A stretch of DNA of 64,000 bases from Pristionchus mayeri. Its lineage: Eukaryota; Nematoda; Chromadorea; Rhabditida; Neodiplogasteridae. Position numbers and translations under genes: made by a program. A model generated the notes under the pieces. That model saw nothing but the letters and a program-made list of their open reading frames with translations, had not been told where the DNA came from and searched no databases. The stretch's first letter is position 1, and each line of letters opens with the position of its first letter. The stretch is from assembly GCA_036245805.1 (NCBI GenBank), contig BTRK01000002.1, positions 31,168,661-31,232,660 on the forward strand, written 5' to 3'. This document shows positions 46,976 through 57,613 of the stretch, one piece after another.

Positions 46976-48161
46976 TGATTAACACTCATTCTCCCATTGG
47001 ATTCGATCACATAATTTAGTTAGTGAACTCATCAATGCAGCAATTTAGCACCGTTCATGATTCCAAGCCTTCCTAAAATTCATATTCCACAATTTTGTTT
47101 ATTTTTAAACGTAGATAGTATTCAACCATGGCTTGTATATTAATAAACCGTTTGATAACGAAACATTTAGATAATAATCCTCATAAAACATAGCAGCGTC
47201 CTGATCCCCCTGCCTCCCTCCCTCCCTGGTGAATGTTCGCAGTTGTGTCCCCTCTTAACCGTATCAAGTACATATTCTCACTCCCACACTAGCAAATATT
47301 AATTATTTCTTCAGATTGCATGTACTCCTCGAGAATTTACTTTGTGAGAAAGCTAATCAGACAGCCTATAAATGCCCACTCATTTCAATAAATCTCTGAA
47401 TTTTTATTTTTCATCAAAGATGACCTTCATGTCATTTCTAAGAAAAAAACTCCCACGAGCTCAATCTAAATAAGGGCTCACTTTTCTAATTAACAGCCAT
47501 TTCGACCTAAAGCCACTGGAAATGGCAGTAACTGCGATACTCATATTGATCTTCTTCCTTATATTTATTTCATCCTCTTTTGCAAATGCAATCGTATCCC
47601 TCTCGTATTCCCCTCTCAAATTTTATACTGGCAAAAGTCGATTTCGATCAACGTTATTCAGTGCTTTAGCTCTCCTGCTGCAACCAAGCGCTCATCTGCT
47701 ATTCCAGACGATAACTTACTTTAAAAAACAAATTATTCAGAATCCATCTAATTTTAGAATATAATAGATAGATTTGTACATGCGTGTTGCATGTGGAAGG
47801 ATTACAATGAATGTGGTAGGAAGGGGGGAGGGGAAGGGCACGTCTTCAGCACTGCTCTAGGAATAGCCTTCAAAAAATCTGATTGAGAAGGCGGAAGTTT
47901 TCCTTTCTGTAATACAGGTATTAAGATTCTATGAATGAAGACATTTTCAAGAATTGTTGTTTTCGGTATATCTAAAGAAAAAATTGCTATCAACACACTT
48001 CATTATCCGTGGTGAGGCGTCCAGAGCAGTGCGTATACCTCTCGTCTCAGCTGCGTCATTATCTCATTTCGATGTGCGCTTACTTACTGTCGCAACGAAG
48101 CACTTACACATTTCATTAATTCGTTTTCCTACAAGTATAACGTATGATACATCCATTTCAG
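46976..48161. other. Intergenic between START6 and START7
   Basis: No gene called. An open frame at 47522-47764 starts with a hydrophobic stretch (ILILIFFLIFISSSFANA), but it is AT-rich and has no supporting splice or family signal. Confidence 0.4.
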
Positions 48162-48272
48162 ATGCTCATACTTACCACGTATGTTCTTCTTCTCTTCAGG
48201 TGCCTAGAACGTGAGAAACGCTAAAGCATTAAAAAATGTTAACACCATTAATCAGATAAATGTATGATACTA

Positions 48273-48373
48273 TATAGGGTACAACGCCGTACCAGAACTA
48301 TGAAGTCATGCCGCCTTTGGCATATCAAAGGAGACATCACGTCATAGTTCTCATCCGACCTAGTGCCGTATAG
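48273..48373. mobile_element. Small palindromic MITE in START7 intron 1
   Basis: Inverted repeats AGAACTATGA(A/C)GTCAT and complement, with outer ends TATACGGCACTAGGTCGG on the right. Same family as 16966-17053. Confidence 0.7.
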
Positions 48374-49024
48374 AAAACTATATTTCCCAGTGTCCGCTGC
48401 AACGGCTGTTACCGTGCACGACATCACAGACGAATTGCAACCGGAGGATGAGAAGGTTTGGAAACTAATTTATAGTATATAATCCAAAAATGTGTTTACA
48501 GTACGCTGACGCGCTTAAAGTCGCAGCGCAAGCGTTCAAAGACGCCGAATCATTCTTCGACGACCCGAATTTCGTCGCTAGAAAAGGATGGGATGAGGTA
48601 AGTGGTGTGTGTTCCCCTCGTTTCCGACAAAACAATGATGCCTACTGATAAGCGGCTATGACTCTGTCCATGGTCCATTCCTTGTACAGAACTATTAGCG
48701 CAGGTGGTATGTGGCCATAGATGCCCACGTCGCCGGTGAACCCATGACCCCCTCCTGTTCGTCGAGCAAAAATACAATGACAAGCCTATGGTGTGATGAT
48801 TCATAATGAATCACTGGTCCACGTACATAAGAGGGTTCGCTTGAACGTCACCATACAATCCACCTTTCGCTGAATCATGGTTCATAACAGGAAACATCCA
48901 CGGGTAAGGGCGACAAGGTGTACAGCAAGTGGACCGACAATGGAAAGATGATTACTGTTTCGGTCTGATATTTTCGCTTTTTTTCATCTTACAAGATTGT
49001 GAATCAGTCACTTGCTTGTTTCAG

Positions 49025-49124
49025 TTCGTAATTCGGGGTATTGTCTCTTGAATTTCAACAGATTATCATCGGTGGAGCGATTAGAGAGTGTGTGAAATAA
49101 AAGGATGATTACCCGAATTACGAA
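49025..49124. mobile_element. MITE, 100 bp, in START7 intron 4
   Basis: TTCGTAATTCGGGGTA at the left and TACCCGAATTACGAA at the right. A second copy is at 58292-58392. Confidence 0.8.
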
Positions 49125-50537
49125 TATTTGCTTACTTCAGACCGTCTTCGATTGTCCTGTGGATATCGTCTTTCACGACGCCTTTGAGGTGAGATAGTGA
49201 AAAATGAAAATGGAGATAGTGGAAAATGAAAAATGAAAGTTGGGAAAACTAAGTAACGTGTTGTGTTATTGTGAACCACCCAGCATTTGATTCAGCATTT
49301 GGGGCAACAAGGACACAACATGACCATGTTGAATTGTATTGCACTACATAAATGCGCAATCAGAAAGTTGTTTTTTCATCTCAACAAATCGCCACAGAGT
49401 CAAATATCATAGGGTCTCTCGAACGCCTTGGGAACGTAAAAAAAATCTCCCGCCCTATCAAATCAATATTTCATCGAATACCATATACTTAGGGTCATCC
49501 TAACGCCTCCACTTGGGACCCGCACATGGACTACTCGAGTATCATTGTCTCCCTTACGGAGCACTCTGACATCGTGACGTACAGTTTTGCCGATTGATTG
49601 CGCTTAATCTGATTTTTTTTCTTAATATGATATCATTATTTTTTGCATGCATCATAAACAATAATGAGATAGCGGCAAATTCGTGTATTGTATTTCTATT
49701 TCATTTTTTGTTGGTGTTGTTTTCTAAGACAACTCAGAATATTTCAGTACGGCACTAATCAAATTCTCATCCTATCCGGCAGAGAGATGATTGTCGCCCG
49801 GCTACAGCGGCCCATTCCCAGCGGTTCCTATTTCAGAGTTTTACTGGAAGTTTACGAAATTGGGCCAAGAATCAGAATTTAACACGCGTGTCGCGTAAGA
49901 ATCGAATAAAATCTGGAGGTCTTGATCACATTTCCTGATCCATATGTTTATATACATTTTTCGAAAGCTAATAGGGTCCCCCACAAGATAGCTTCGAGCT
50001 TTTTTGCATATCTATCATTTCTGACCTTATTTAGGGCGTTAAAGTTTGCGTGGCCCAAAAAATGCGAATTTTGGAGGCTCACAGCTCTTTTCAAATTCAA
50101 TATCCTGACAAACTGAAAAGAACGATTTGTTCCTAGCATCCATAAGAGTGTCCCTAGCCCATTGGGCTGTTAATTTTTTAATTAGCATTTTCGTTAATCG
50201 ATTAAAATAAATCACTTTCACCACAAATCGAAGCCCAGGTTGATTTTATGCTCTAGACCTAGAGTTTGGAAAGACGAATCGAATGAGGTGCTTATCGAAT
50301 CTGTAATGTTGTGTGTTCTCGAGATATCGTCTTCAGAAGCTTTTCCCGACCTCTCATTTCGAGACGAATCCCATTGTTCTCCCTATCATTTCTCACCCTC
50401 TCTCATTTCCTCCCTCTCATTTCGCGTCGCGCGCGGTGAAACATACCTCAACTACCCTTTTACTTGTTTCAAATTCTTCGGATTTTATGACTTGTACATA
50501 TAAGAAGCAATATTGGTCAAATATTTATGCAGTGCCT

Positions 50538-50945
50538 TTAAAGAAAAATTTCATTCTTTTCTTCAGCGATAACTTGTCTCGCAAAGTCTTCTTCATGAAT
50601 CCCGAGTATCTCTTCCTCCTCCTCTTCCTCTCCTTCATCCTCCGACTGGCATTCCTCTGACTCCTCCGACTCTTTCACTACATTCCTCTTCCTTGTTCCT
50701 CCTTTCGTTGAGCGGACACTTGCCTTCGAGGCTGCACTTCTCGTGTTTCTCTTCGGTGGAATCTTTGCCTGTGCCGTCACTTTGGCAATCTTCGCCTTGC
50801 TCGCCGATGGTCCCCAAATTTCGGATTTATATTATATTGAAGGCTTTAGTCTACCTGGGATTCTTTTCTTCTCCAGACGTGAGAAGAGGGAGGTGAGCTG
50901 CTTCTCAGAAGGCAGTTTGGAGTAGGGCAGGATGTAGCGGAATCA
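50538..50945 (-). pseudogene. Captured gene fragment in the loop of the foldback element
   Basis: Minus-strand frames encode YILPYSKLPSEKQLTSLFSR (about 50945-50880), and after an intron-like gap a basic-then-acidic stretch, AKIPPKRNTRSAASKAS, EESEECQSEDEGEEEEEEE, ILGIHEEDFARQ. The mix of basic and acidic low-complexity sequence is typical of a nuclear or chromatin protein tail. I do not recognise the gene; it looks like host exon sequence carried by the element. Confidence 0.4.
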
Positions 50946-51530
50946 GTAGTGTGAGCAGAATCATTGCATAAAATTCGGCACAAACATGCTTAGAATAACG
51001 AAACATTTAAGGAAAAATAGGTTTCTGCACTGCAGTAGTAACAGTGAACGTCAATCTCCCGCGCGCGACGCGAAATGAGAGGGAGGAAATGAGAGAGGGT
51101 GAGAAATGATAGGGAGAACAATGGGATTCGTCTCGAAATGAGAGGTCGGGAAAAGCTTCTGAAGACGATATCTCGAGAACACACAAGATTCGATAAGCAC
51201 CTCATTCGATTCGTCTTTCCAAACTCTAGGTCTAGAGCATAAAATCAACCTGGGCTTCGATTTGATTAATTTTTTTTTAATGATTAATTTTAATCGATTA
51301 ACGAAAATGCTAATTAAAAATTAGCAGCCCAATGGGCTAGGGACACTCTTATGGATGCTAGGAACAAATCGTTCTTTTCAGTTTGTCAGGATATTAATCT
51401 TTTAATCTTTAATCTTTATCACCGACAGCATTAATAGCCGTTGAGGGAAGAATAGGGAAGAGCAGGTCGGTCTTCGGGCTCGATCACAGCGAGCTGGGGG
51501 AATGGGGTGGTGGTATGTGGCAGTTATATG

Positions 51531-54389
51531 TTACAATCGAATTCGTGAGATTGATAGGGCTAGGTCGGGGAATTTACTGATTTCTCTGCGGAACATGGGA
51601 CGGGGTGAGATAACTATTGGGTCAGGGAGGGTGTTCCAGAGCGGTAGGACTCTACTAGCACAAGTTGAAATCGAGACCGGCATTCCGAAGGGAATAGAAA
51701 TGCGTAAACTATTTGAGGAGCGCAAATCACGAGTGAGCGGAGTGATTGTGTACAAGTCAGCAGAGTCGTGGTGAACGGTATTATGAATGGAATCATACAC
51801 ATAGAACATATCCCGTAAGGCGCGGCGATACTCAAGGGTTTCAAGTGTGAAAATTTTCAATCTATCGGGATAGGACAGTGGGGGGACAGAACAACGTCGC
51901 AGAACTCTCCTGGTAAACTCTCTCTGCACAGATTCGAGTTCATTTACAAGACCTACTGAAGTGGGATTCCATATTATGCTGGACGATTCTAAGAGTGGAC
52001 GAATGTATATCTTGTATGCTTTTAAAAGAAGGTCGGGTGATGTAGAATGAAAGGATCTCAGCATCAGATTACACATTGATCGCGCTTTCTTACTAATTGT
52101 ATTTATATGGTACCCGAAATGGAGGTTTTTAGTAAAAAATACACCAAGGTCTCGCACTATCTCTTTGCTCGTTATAATTTGGCCATTAAGAATATATTGA
52201 GTTCGGTTCTTTAGATTCCCTAGGTGTAGGACAATACATTTAGGTGAGCTAATACTCATATTCCATTGGATAGTCCAGTCAGATATTTTGTAAATCGCAT
52301 TTTGAAGGTCTTTGCTATAATCAGGGACCACCGCGTAAATCTTGAGGTCGTCAGCAAATATATTGTAATGAATCGTCTTAGGAATGCATTTACCCAAGTC
52401 ATTGATGTAAATAATGAATAGCAAAGGTCCGATAGAAGAACCTTGGGGGACACCAGACTGAATAGGTGAGGGAGGTGATAAATAATCTCCAATGAACACG
52501 CGTTGCGAGCGACCCAGCAGATAAGACTCAAACCACTGAGTGATAGCGGGCGATATTCCCAGCGAGGATAGCTTATAGATAAGTAGCCTTAAGTCAATCG
52601 AGTCAAATGCTTTCTTATAATCAAAGAGGATTGTGTCAACGGACTTTTTCAGACTCAGCTGCTTAGCATAAAATGAATGTGTTTCAGATAAAGATGAAGT
52701 AGTGCTTCTACATTTTCTAAAGCCTGCTTGTCTAGTATCTAATATGTTATATTCGTCTAGAAATTCAACAATGGAATTAATAAGAATTTTTTCGAATATT
52801 TTAGAGGCAGTGACCGTAAGAGAGATAGGACGATGATTAGAGATAGAGGCATCCCCAGACTTTTTTGGGATGGGTTTTACATGAGCAGTTTTCCATTGAT
52901 TGGGTGACGTGCGAGAGGAAAGAGAGATGTTAAAAATAATGGCGAGGGGAGTGGTTATGGAAGACTTACACTTGCAATAAACTAAGTTGGGTATCGTGTC
53001 GGGAGAACCATTTACCTTAGGGATCATTTGCGAAATAGCGGAGAGTATCATTTCGGGACCAATAAAGGGTAAGTCGAATGAAGATCGGGGAGGGGGGAAC
53101 TGAGGAGGGTTTATATCTAAAGGCGGGGTTTGAACCTTTGCGAAAAATTCAGAGAGTGCATTAGCCTTCTCGGCATCACTTAGAAGGACATCTCCATTGC
53201 TGTCAATAATACCAGGTAGTTTTGAGCTATTAACCTTCAATCTATTCTTGCAATAATTAAAGAAGGAACTAGGCTTTCCCGAGAATACTGCGCGTGACTC
53301 GCGTTGAATTTCATAAGATTTTAGAGCACGGTCGAACCGCCCACGTAAAGAGTGTGTTTGGTCACTATTAGGAGCCAGTTGGTGGAATTTTTGTAGCCTC
53401 GTGAACATTTTGTGGAGGAATATGGGATATCCAGAGGATAGTGATGGCCGTTTAAGGGGGACGTGAGCATCTAAGATCTCATTAATGAAATCGCTAAAAT
53501 ATTTATATGCCTCAGTAGAATTTTTATTTCTTAATGCCAATGTCCAATTGTGTGCATGGATGAGGTAATTAATAACCTCCCAATTAGCAAGTGAATAGTT
53601 TCTGGAAGAGGTAGTTCTAATTTCCCGGGGCAAAGCGAAAGAAACTGAGAAGCTTATCCCTACGTGGTCAGAAAGAGGGACATCAGGAGTGACAGATGAT
53701 ATTATTGGAAAGTTGCACAGGAGGAGATCAAGAATATTGGTCCCACGGGTCGGAAAATCAATAAATTGTTGGAATTTTTTCGTAATTAAGAAATCCAAAA
53801 ACGGAGAGATGGACTGCGTTGGGGAAGAATAAGAATTCCAATCAATAGTCGGGAAATTGAAATCACCAATAATAATCGAAGGGTGCGAACAATTTGTAGT
53901 GTTCTCTAAATAAGTTAGGAAGGAATCAAAGAAAATAGACGGTGAATTAGGCGCTCGGTAAACCACAATAATTCTGAGGGAGTTGCGCTGGGAATAAGCT
54001 ACCGTATATACATCGACAGCAAGACATTCAAAACCAGGTGTAATGAAGTTTGAAACAAGAACGGGGAGGAGGGAAGAATGCGCGTACAGTAGGACACCGC
54101 CGCCTCTGCCCACTACACGATCTGCTCGAAACAAGAAATGGTCGGGTAGACCTCTCAATAGAAACGCATCACCATCACCATCAGAAAGCCAAGTCTCAGA
54201 AAGAGCAAGGATTGGATACCTGCTATTATGCATTATGAATGTAACAGTATCTATGAGATTCCTAACGCTCCGGGCATTACCGTAAAAGAAAGGGATGTTT
54301 TGAGTTAGGAGCGGAGGAGGGCGACAAGATAAAAGAGAAGGAATTGAGGGAGGAGGGGACCTATCACTCACATAACTGCCACATTCCAC
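51531..54389 (-). CDS. CR1-type LINE ORF2: endonuclease-reverse transcriptase (952 codons)
   Basis: N-terminal apurinic-type endonuclease: NARSVRNLIDTV, LSETWLSDGD, DRVVGRGGGVLLY, IVVYRAP, IIGDFNFPTIDW, and SDHVGISFSV (about residue 240). Reverse transcriptase from about 470: HVKPIPKKSGD, NHRPISLT, QAGFRKCRSTT, FDYKKAFDSID, SGVPQGSSIGPLLF and FADDLKIY, the catalytic FADD box. The C-terminal LLESSSIIWNPTSVG with VQREFTRRV is typical of the CR1 group. It nicks the target and copies the element RNA. No internal stop. The frame follows ORF1 directly; the first codon after the ORF1 stop is GTG, and no ATG is near, so initiation is not by a normal start. Confidence 0.92.
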   Translation of the reverse strand: MECGSYVSDRSPPPSIPSLLSCRPPPLLTQNIPFFYGNARSVRNLIDTVTFIMHNSRYPILALSETWLSDGDGDAFLLRGLPDHFLFRADRVVGRGGGVLLYAHSSLLPVLVSNFITPGFECLAVDVYTVAYSQRNSLRIIVVYRAPNSPSIFFDSFLTYLENTTNCSHPSIIIGDFNFPTIDWNSYSSPTQSISPFLDFLITKKFQQFIDFPTRGTNILDLLLCNFPIISSVTPDVPLSDHVGISFSVSFALPREIRTTSSRNYSLANWEVINYLIHAHNWTLALRNKNSTEAYKYFSDFINEILDAHVPLKRPSLSSGYPIFLHKMFTRLQKFHQLAPNSDQTHSLRGRFDRALKSYEIQRESRAVFSGKPSSFFNYCKNRLKVNSSKLPGIIDSNGDVLLSDAEKANALSEFFAKVQTPPLDINPPQFPPPRSSFDLPFIGPEMILSAISQMIPKVNGSPDTIPNLVYCKCKSSITTPLAIIFNISLSSRTSPNQWKTAHVKPIPKKSGDASISNHRPISLTVTASKIFEKILINSIVEFLDEYNILDTRQAGFRKCRSTTSSLSETHSFYAKQLSLKKSVDTILFDYKKAFDSIDLRLLIYKLSSLGISPAITQWFESYLLGRSQRVFIGDYLSPPSPIQSGVPQGSSIGPLLFIIYINDLGKCIPKTIHYNIFADDLKIYAVVPDYSKDLQNAIYKISDWTIQWNMSISSPKCIVLHLGNLKNRTQYILNGQIITSKEIVRDLGVFFTKNLHFGYHINTISKKARSMCNLMLRSFHSTSPDLLLKAYKIYIRPLLESSSIIWNPTSVGLVNELESVQREFTRRVLRRCSVPPLSYPDRLKIFTLETLEYRRALRDMFYVYDSIHNTVHHDSADLYTITPLTRDLRSSNSLRISIPFGMPVSISTCASRVLPLWNTLPDPIVISPRPMFRREISKFPDLALSISRIRL

Positions 54390-55166
54390 CTAAGGGAGAG
54401 GAGTGCTACGCTGATCACTCGCCTTCTGATCCTCGCTACCTGAATTAACGTGATTGGAGGGGGAAGGGATGGAGGGAAGAGGCACGTTCTTTCGTCGAAT
54501 ATTCACGTTAGAGAAGTCTTGCTTGCGTTCTGAGGGAGTGTTCGTGGCCAGCTTGGAGTAGTGCTCAGGAAGGGGACGGTAACTGGGGCCCTTGAATTCA
54601 ATCAGCTCACAGTCTCGTACACCGTAACGCAGACACTGCGCATTGACGTTGAGATCCTTCGCACGAGCACGAGACATTCGCTCCTGCTCCAGTTCGCTTG
54701 GCATCAAATCACGACGTACGAACATATTGGGGGTGAAATCCGAGGGGCGGCCTTCATTGCGAATGCAGCTTAGAAGCTTGTCACGAAGAGAGGCACTGGT
54801 GAGAGAGAGTTTGATGATACGTCTCGTTGATGAGCTCTTTTCGGGGAATCGAGCGTGAGTGATCTGGCCAGCGTCGTACGCAGCCTTGAGCTCATTGTCC
54901 TTGGTGTGCGTGACCAGTTTCTTCACAAGATCCTCATCGTTCTTGGTGGTCTGAAGGGGATTCTCTGCCTCAAGACTACCCACCACGACTGCACGTTGAC
55001 TCTTCGACTTGATCTTATCGATGTCGGAGATTGCCTTGACGACTGACGCATAGGTAGATACAGGCTGGGGTACGGTAGGCTTGGGGGAGTCAGATAACAG
55101 CTCGAGGATCTTGTCGAGTTTCTTCTCCAGTCGAACGATGTCCCCTTTCGTGGCGGGAAGATCCAT
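54390..55166 (-). CDS. CR1-type LINE ORF1: RNA-binding structural protein (258 aa)
   Basis: Starts ATG at 55166. Residues 1-25 (ATKGDIVRLEKKLDKILELL) form a short coiled coil. The middle, VVVGSLEAENP to RRIIKLSLTSASLRDKLL, has the layout of the RRM-like ORF1 fold, followed by NMFVRRDLMPSELEQERMSR and RYGVRDCELIEFKGPSYRP, a C-terminal domain common in non-LTR ORF1 proteins. It packages the element RNA. It ends CCT-TAG, and ORF2 continues in the same frame. Confidence 0.85.
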   Translation of the reverse strand: MDLPATKGDIVRLEKKLDKILELLSDSPKPTVPQPVSTYASVVKAISDIDKIKSKSQRAVVVGSLEAENPLQTTKNDEDLVKKLVTHTKDNELKAAYDAGQITHARFPEKSSSTRRIIKLSLTSASLRDKLLSCIRNEGRPSDFTPNMFVRRDLMPSELEQERMSRARAKDLNVNAQCLRYGVRDCELIEFKGPSYRPLPEHYSKLATNTPSERKQDFSNVNIRRKNVPLPSIPSPSNHVNSGSEDQKASDQRSTPLP

Positions 55167-55506
55167 TAGAGAGGAGGAAGAGGGGAGAGAATTGGGGAGA
55201 GACCGCTCACGATGAGAGACGAGGGATGGAATTGATGAGAGATCTCAGTGATCCTCAGAATTGATGAGGATCACTGAGAGATGAGGAATTGATGAGAGAT
55301 CTCATCGAGGGATCACGATGAGAGACGAGGGATATTGAATTAGAAAAGAGCTGTGAGCCTCCAAAATTCGAAATTTTTGGGCCACTCAAACTTTAACGCC
55401 CTAAATAAGGTCAGAAATAATAGATATGCAACAAAACTCGAAGCTATCTTGTGGGGACCCCTATGGACTATCAAAAAATTAATTTTGCTCATTTTCGAAA
55501 AAGTGG

Positions 55507-56491
55507 ATTCTCAAATTCATAATTCGATTCAACTCTGAATCTCTTAACCAACATCGTATCGTGTATTCATTACCCAACGATTGTGGACGAAGAATTTAGG
55601 TTATTTTCTAAAAAAATATAAACAGACACACGCATTGTTAATCGTGCATACACGTGTGATAGCTACTGTATTTGAAAAATCTATATATTTTTATTGTGCA
55701 AATGTTCTGCAAACAAACAACTTGTGAAATATTATTCTCCCATGCGCTGCAGATTTTGCAACGGTTTAATACACGTTTGATTTCATGCAAATATATATCA
55801 ATCTCAGCCTTCTCTTCCACTCACACTCACTTCGAAGTTCGCGTCTTTTCTTCCATCTCGGGTCTCCACATACATTTGACTAATCAGCGCTAGCCAGTTT
55901 CACGTATATTCACTCTCATCGATACGATTCAGCTCGATGAAGACAAGAGATGGCAATTCGGCGAGATTTCTCATTATTTCGAATAAATTCTTGCTCTGTT
56001 TGACCGGTAAGACTGCGGAGGGAACTTGACGAATTGTCATCAATAATAGTGACGCGAATCAGTGACCACTTTGGAAGCAGAAGTACAGGGGCGCTGGGTG
56101 GGATGACAAACACAGCGCCATTTTGCGAATATGCTCATCCGGCCTCGCCCCAGCTTAGTGTTTCCCAAATTGAAGTTTTTTCTACCAAATACCCAATACC
56201 ACCCAGACACAAGACATCGCACTGATCATTGCTAAGTTCTAATTAGACACATGGCGTGTTAGTGTTTATTCAGAATCACATTGATTTGAATTCTCAACTT
56301 GTAATAAAGCGATACAATCGTTATGCTCGTCTTTTATTGCTCCAAATTCTCTTCTGAATCATTCTGATTTATGTTCTTTGCATCTAATTCATCATCACTT
56401 GATCCTCCTCGATTTGCTTAATTTTTCCCATTGTTCGCATATTTTACGGACGTGTGGTCCTGATTGTTCACGTAATTTCTCTCTTTCCGGA
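55507..56491. other. Intergenic after the foldback element
   Basis: No START exons 8-10 and no other gene were found. Confidence 0.5.
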
Positions 56492-57613
56492 ATGGGGAAG
56501 TTCGTGATTCATCTTATCATGCTCCTAGTGCATCGCACCGCATCATATCACGTCTGGTTCGTGAGCTGCTATGATACCCCTATAACGGTTTGTACCATCA
56601 TCTATAATTTAAAAAAAGAGAAAAAAATACGTTTTTGGCGGGACTCCTTTTGGGACCAGCATTGTTTTTGGACGATGTTTGAACCCATCCAATATATCCA
56701 GATGTGGTGATTTTGCTTGAATACATCAATGCCGTTGCAGGTTGTGAGGTCGGGTCAAACGATGGCCACTGTAGTCGCCGAGCTTACACTGGACCAGGGA
56801 GCATCCGTTGAATACGACTTCTTGCAAGTGTTCCACGTCGAAGGACTCCCAGGCGTCAACCACAGTCCTGAACTGACAATCCAACCACATTATCGTAATG
56901 AGGATATCTACGAAGTGACTATGCAGACTAGCTCGATAGGCGCCCAAAAGCGGACATGCATTTCATGGCGGGCTTTGAGGGGTACGTGAAATATATAGAT
57001 GATGAGTACATGAATCAGGATACAGACACAACGAGAATGCCATCCATTGCAAGGAGTACGGCTGTTTTGGCAAGGATGTGGCTGTCAAGGTTAGCGACCA
57101 TTTCGCTTCGAAAACATTTACTCTAAAACCAAAGAATGTTGACACATCACCGTTATTTCTGCACATAACCTCTATCAATAATTTAGCTATTTTAATGGTT
57201 AACATGATCCGAAAGTGTGTGTCTGCATCAGCCTACTACTCTGTGTCTTTCCTAAACAAAATATGGACATGCACAGCCAAATATTTTGCTTGTTTCCAAT
57301 CGTATTCATTTTTGTTTATGTATGATGGCCGAATTGAGCAAGGCATTCTTCATTGTTGAGACGTATACGTAGGCCAACTAAGAATCCGGTTAAATCAGAA
57401 AACTGTCGTGGAGCGAATGCTCAGATTGTTTTTTGTTGAATTTGTTTGCTTGTTTGAGGTGAATTAAATAGCCCAATCAAGTATCTTCAGAGCGTGTTCA
57501 TCACATATGCTGATGTGTCCGAGAAGAAGCCGCTCTTGGCCAAACTCGGCTGCGGAGATACATTATGGACAATGTGCTCTGGAAATGCTAGTGATTGCAT
57601 TGTTTCAAAATAA
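56492..57613 (+). CDS. Unrecognised Cys-containing protein, 176 aa
   Basis: Four exons, 56492-56587, 56741-56981, 57019-57089, 57491-57613, join in phase to 177 codons including TAA. The start MGKFVIHLIMLLVHRTASYH is a plausible but short leader. The body reads VVRSGQTMATVVAELTLDQG, SVEYDFLQVFHVEGLPG, RTCISWRALRGYRHNENA, then IHCKEYGCFGKDVAVK and a C-terminus with LGCGDTLWTMCSGNASDC. Alternating hydrophobic residues suggest a beta-rich secreted domain with disulphides. I recognise no family. The stop overlaps an AATAAA signal. Confidence 0.55.

Larger units (their letters stand above)
48162..49829 (+). pseudogene. START-domain gene copy 7, 3' end replaced by a foldback element
   Basis: Seven exons can be traced. 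Exon 1 starts at ATTTCAG|ATG (48162), leader MLILTTYVLLLFRCLE; then VHDITDELQPEDEK, DAESFFDDPNFVARKGWDE, KVYSKWTDNGKMITVS, CPVDIVFHDAFE, STWDPHMDYSSIIVS and YGTNQILILSGREM ending before GTTCCT. The exon 6 donor has lost a G (GTGACGTACAG), which pushes exon 7 out of frame. Exons 8-10 are missing, and a large inverted-repeat element begins about 130 bp after exon 7. It is closest to START6, so it is a recent duplicate. Confidence 0.8.
51396..55329 (-). mobile_element. Full-length CR1-type LINE retrotransposon
   Basis: 3.93 kb, minus orientation, with a GA-rich 5' leader (about 55329-55167), ORF1, ORF2 and a 3' tail of (GATTAAA)-type repeats (51396-51419). The element is flanked by GGATATT at 51389-51395 and 55330-55336, a 7-bp target-site duplication. 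The uninterrupted site is preserved in the other arm of the foldback element, where AGGATATTGAATT is continuous (near 50100-50112 in complement). Both reading frames are open. Confidence 0.9.
49957..55506. mobile_element. Large foldback element, right arm split by a LINE
   Basis: Left arm 49957-50452; right arm 51051-51395 plus 55330-55506. The arms are highly similar in reverse complement (for example GACCTAGAGTTTGGAAAGAC on the left). The left arm lacks about 20 bp near its outer end. Without the LINE the element is about 1.6 kb with a loop of about 600 bp. It replaces the 3' part of START7. Confidence 0.85.

Noticed and set aside
47522..47764. 80-codon frame with hydrophobic start
   Set aside because: No relatives in the window and no start context; weak evidence only.
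50240..50660. Plus-strand open frames in the foldback left arm
   Set aside because: They lie in the inverted repeat and recur on the other strand in the right arm; no coding signal.
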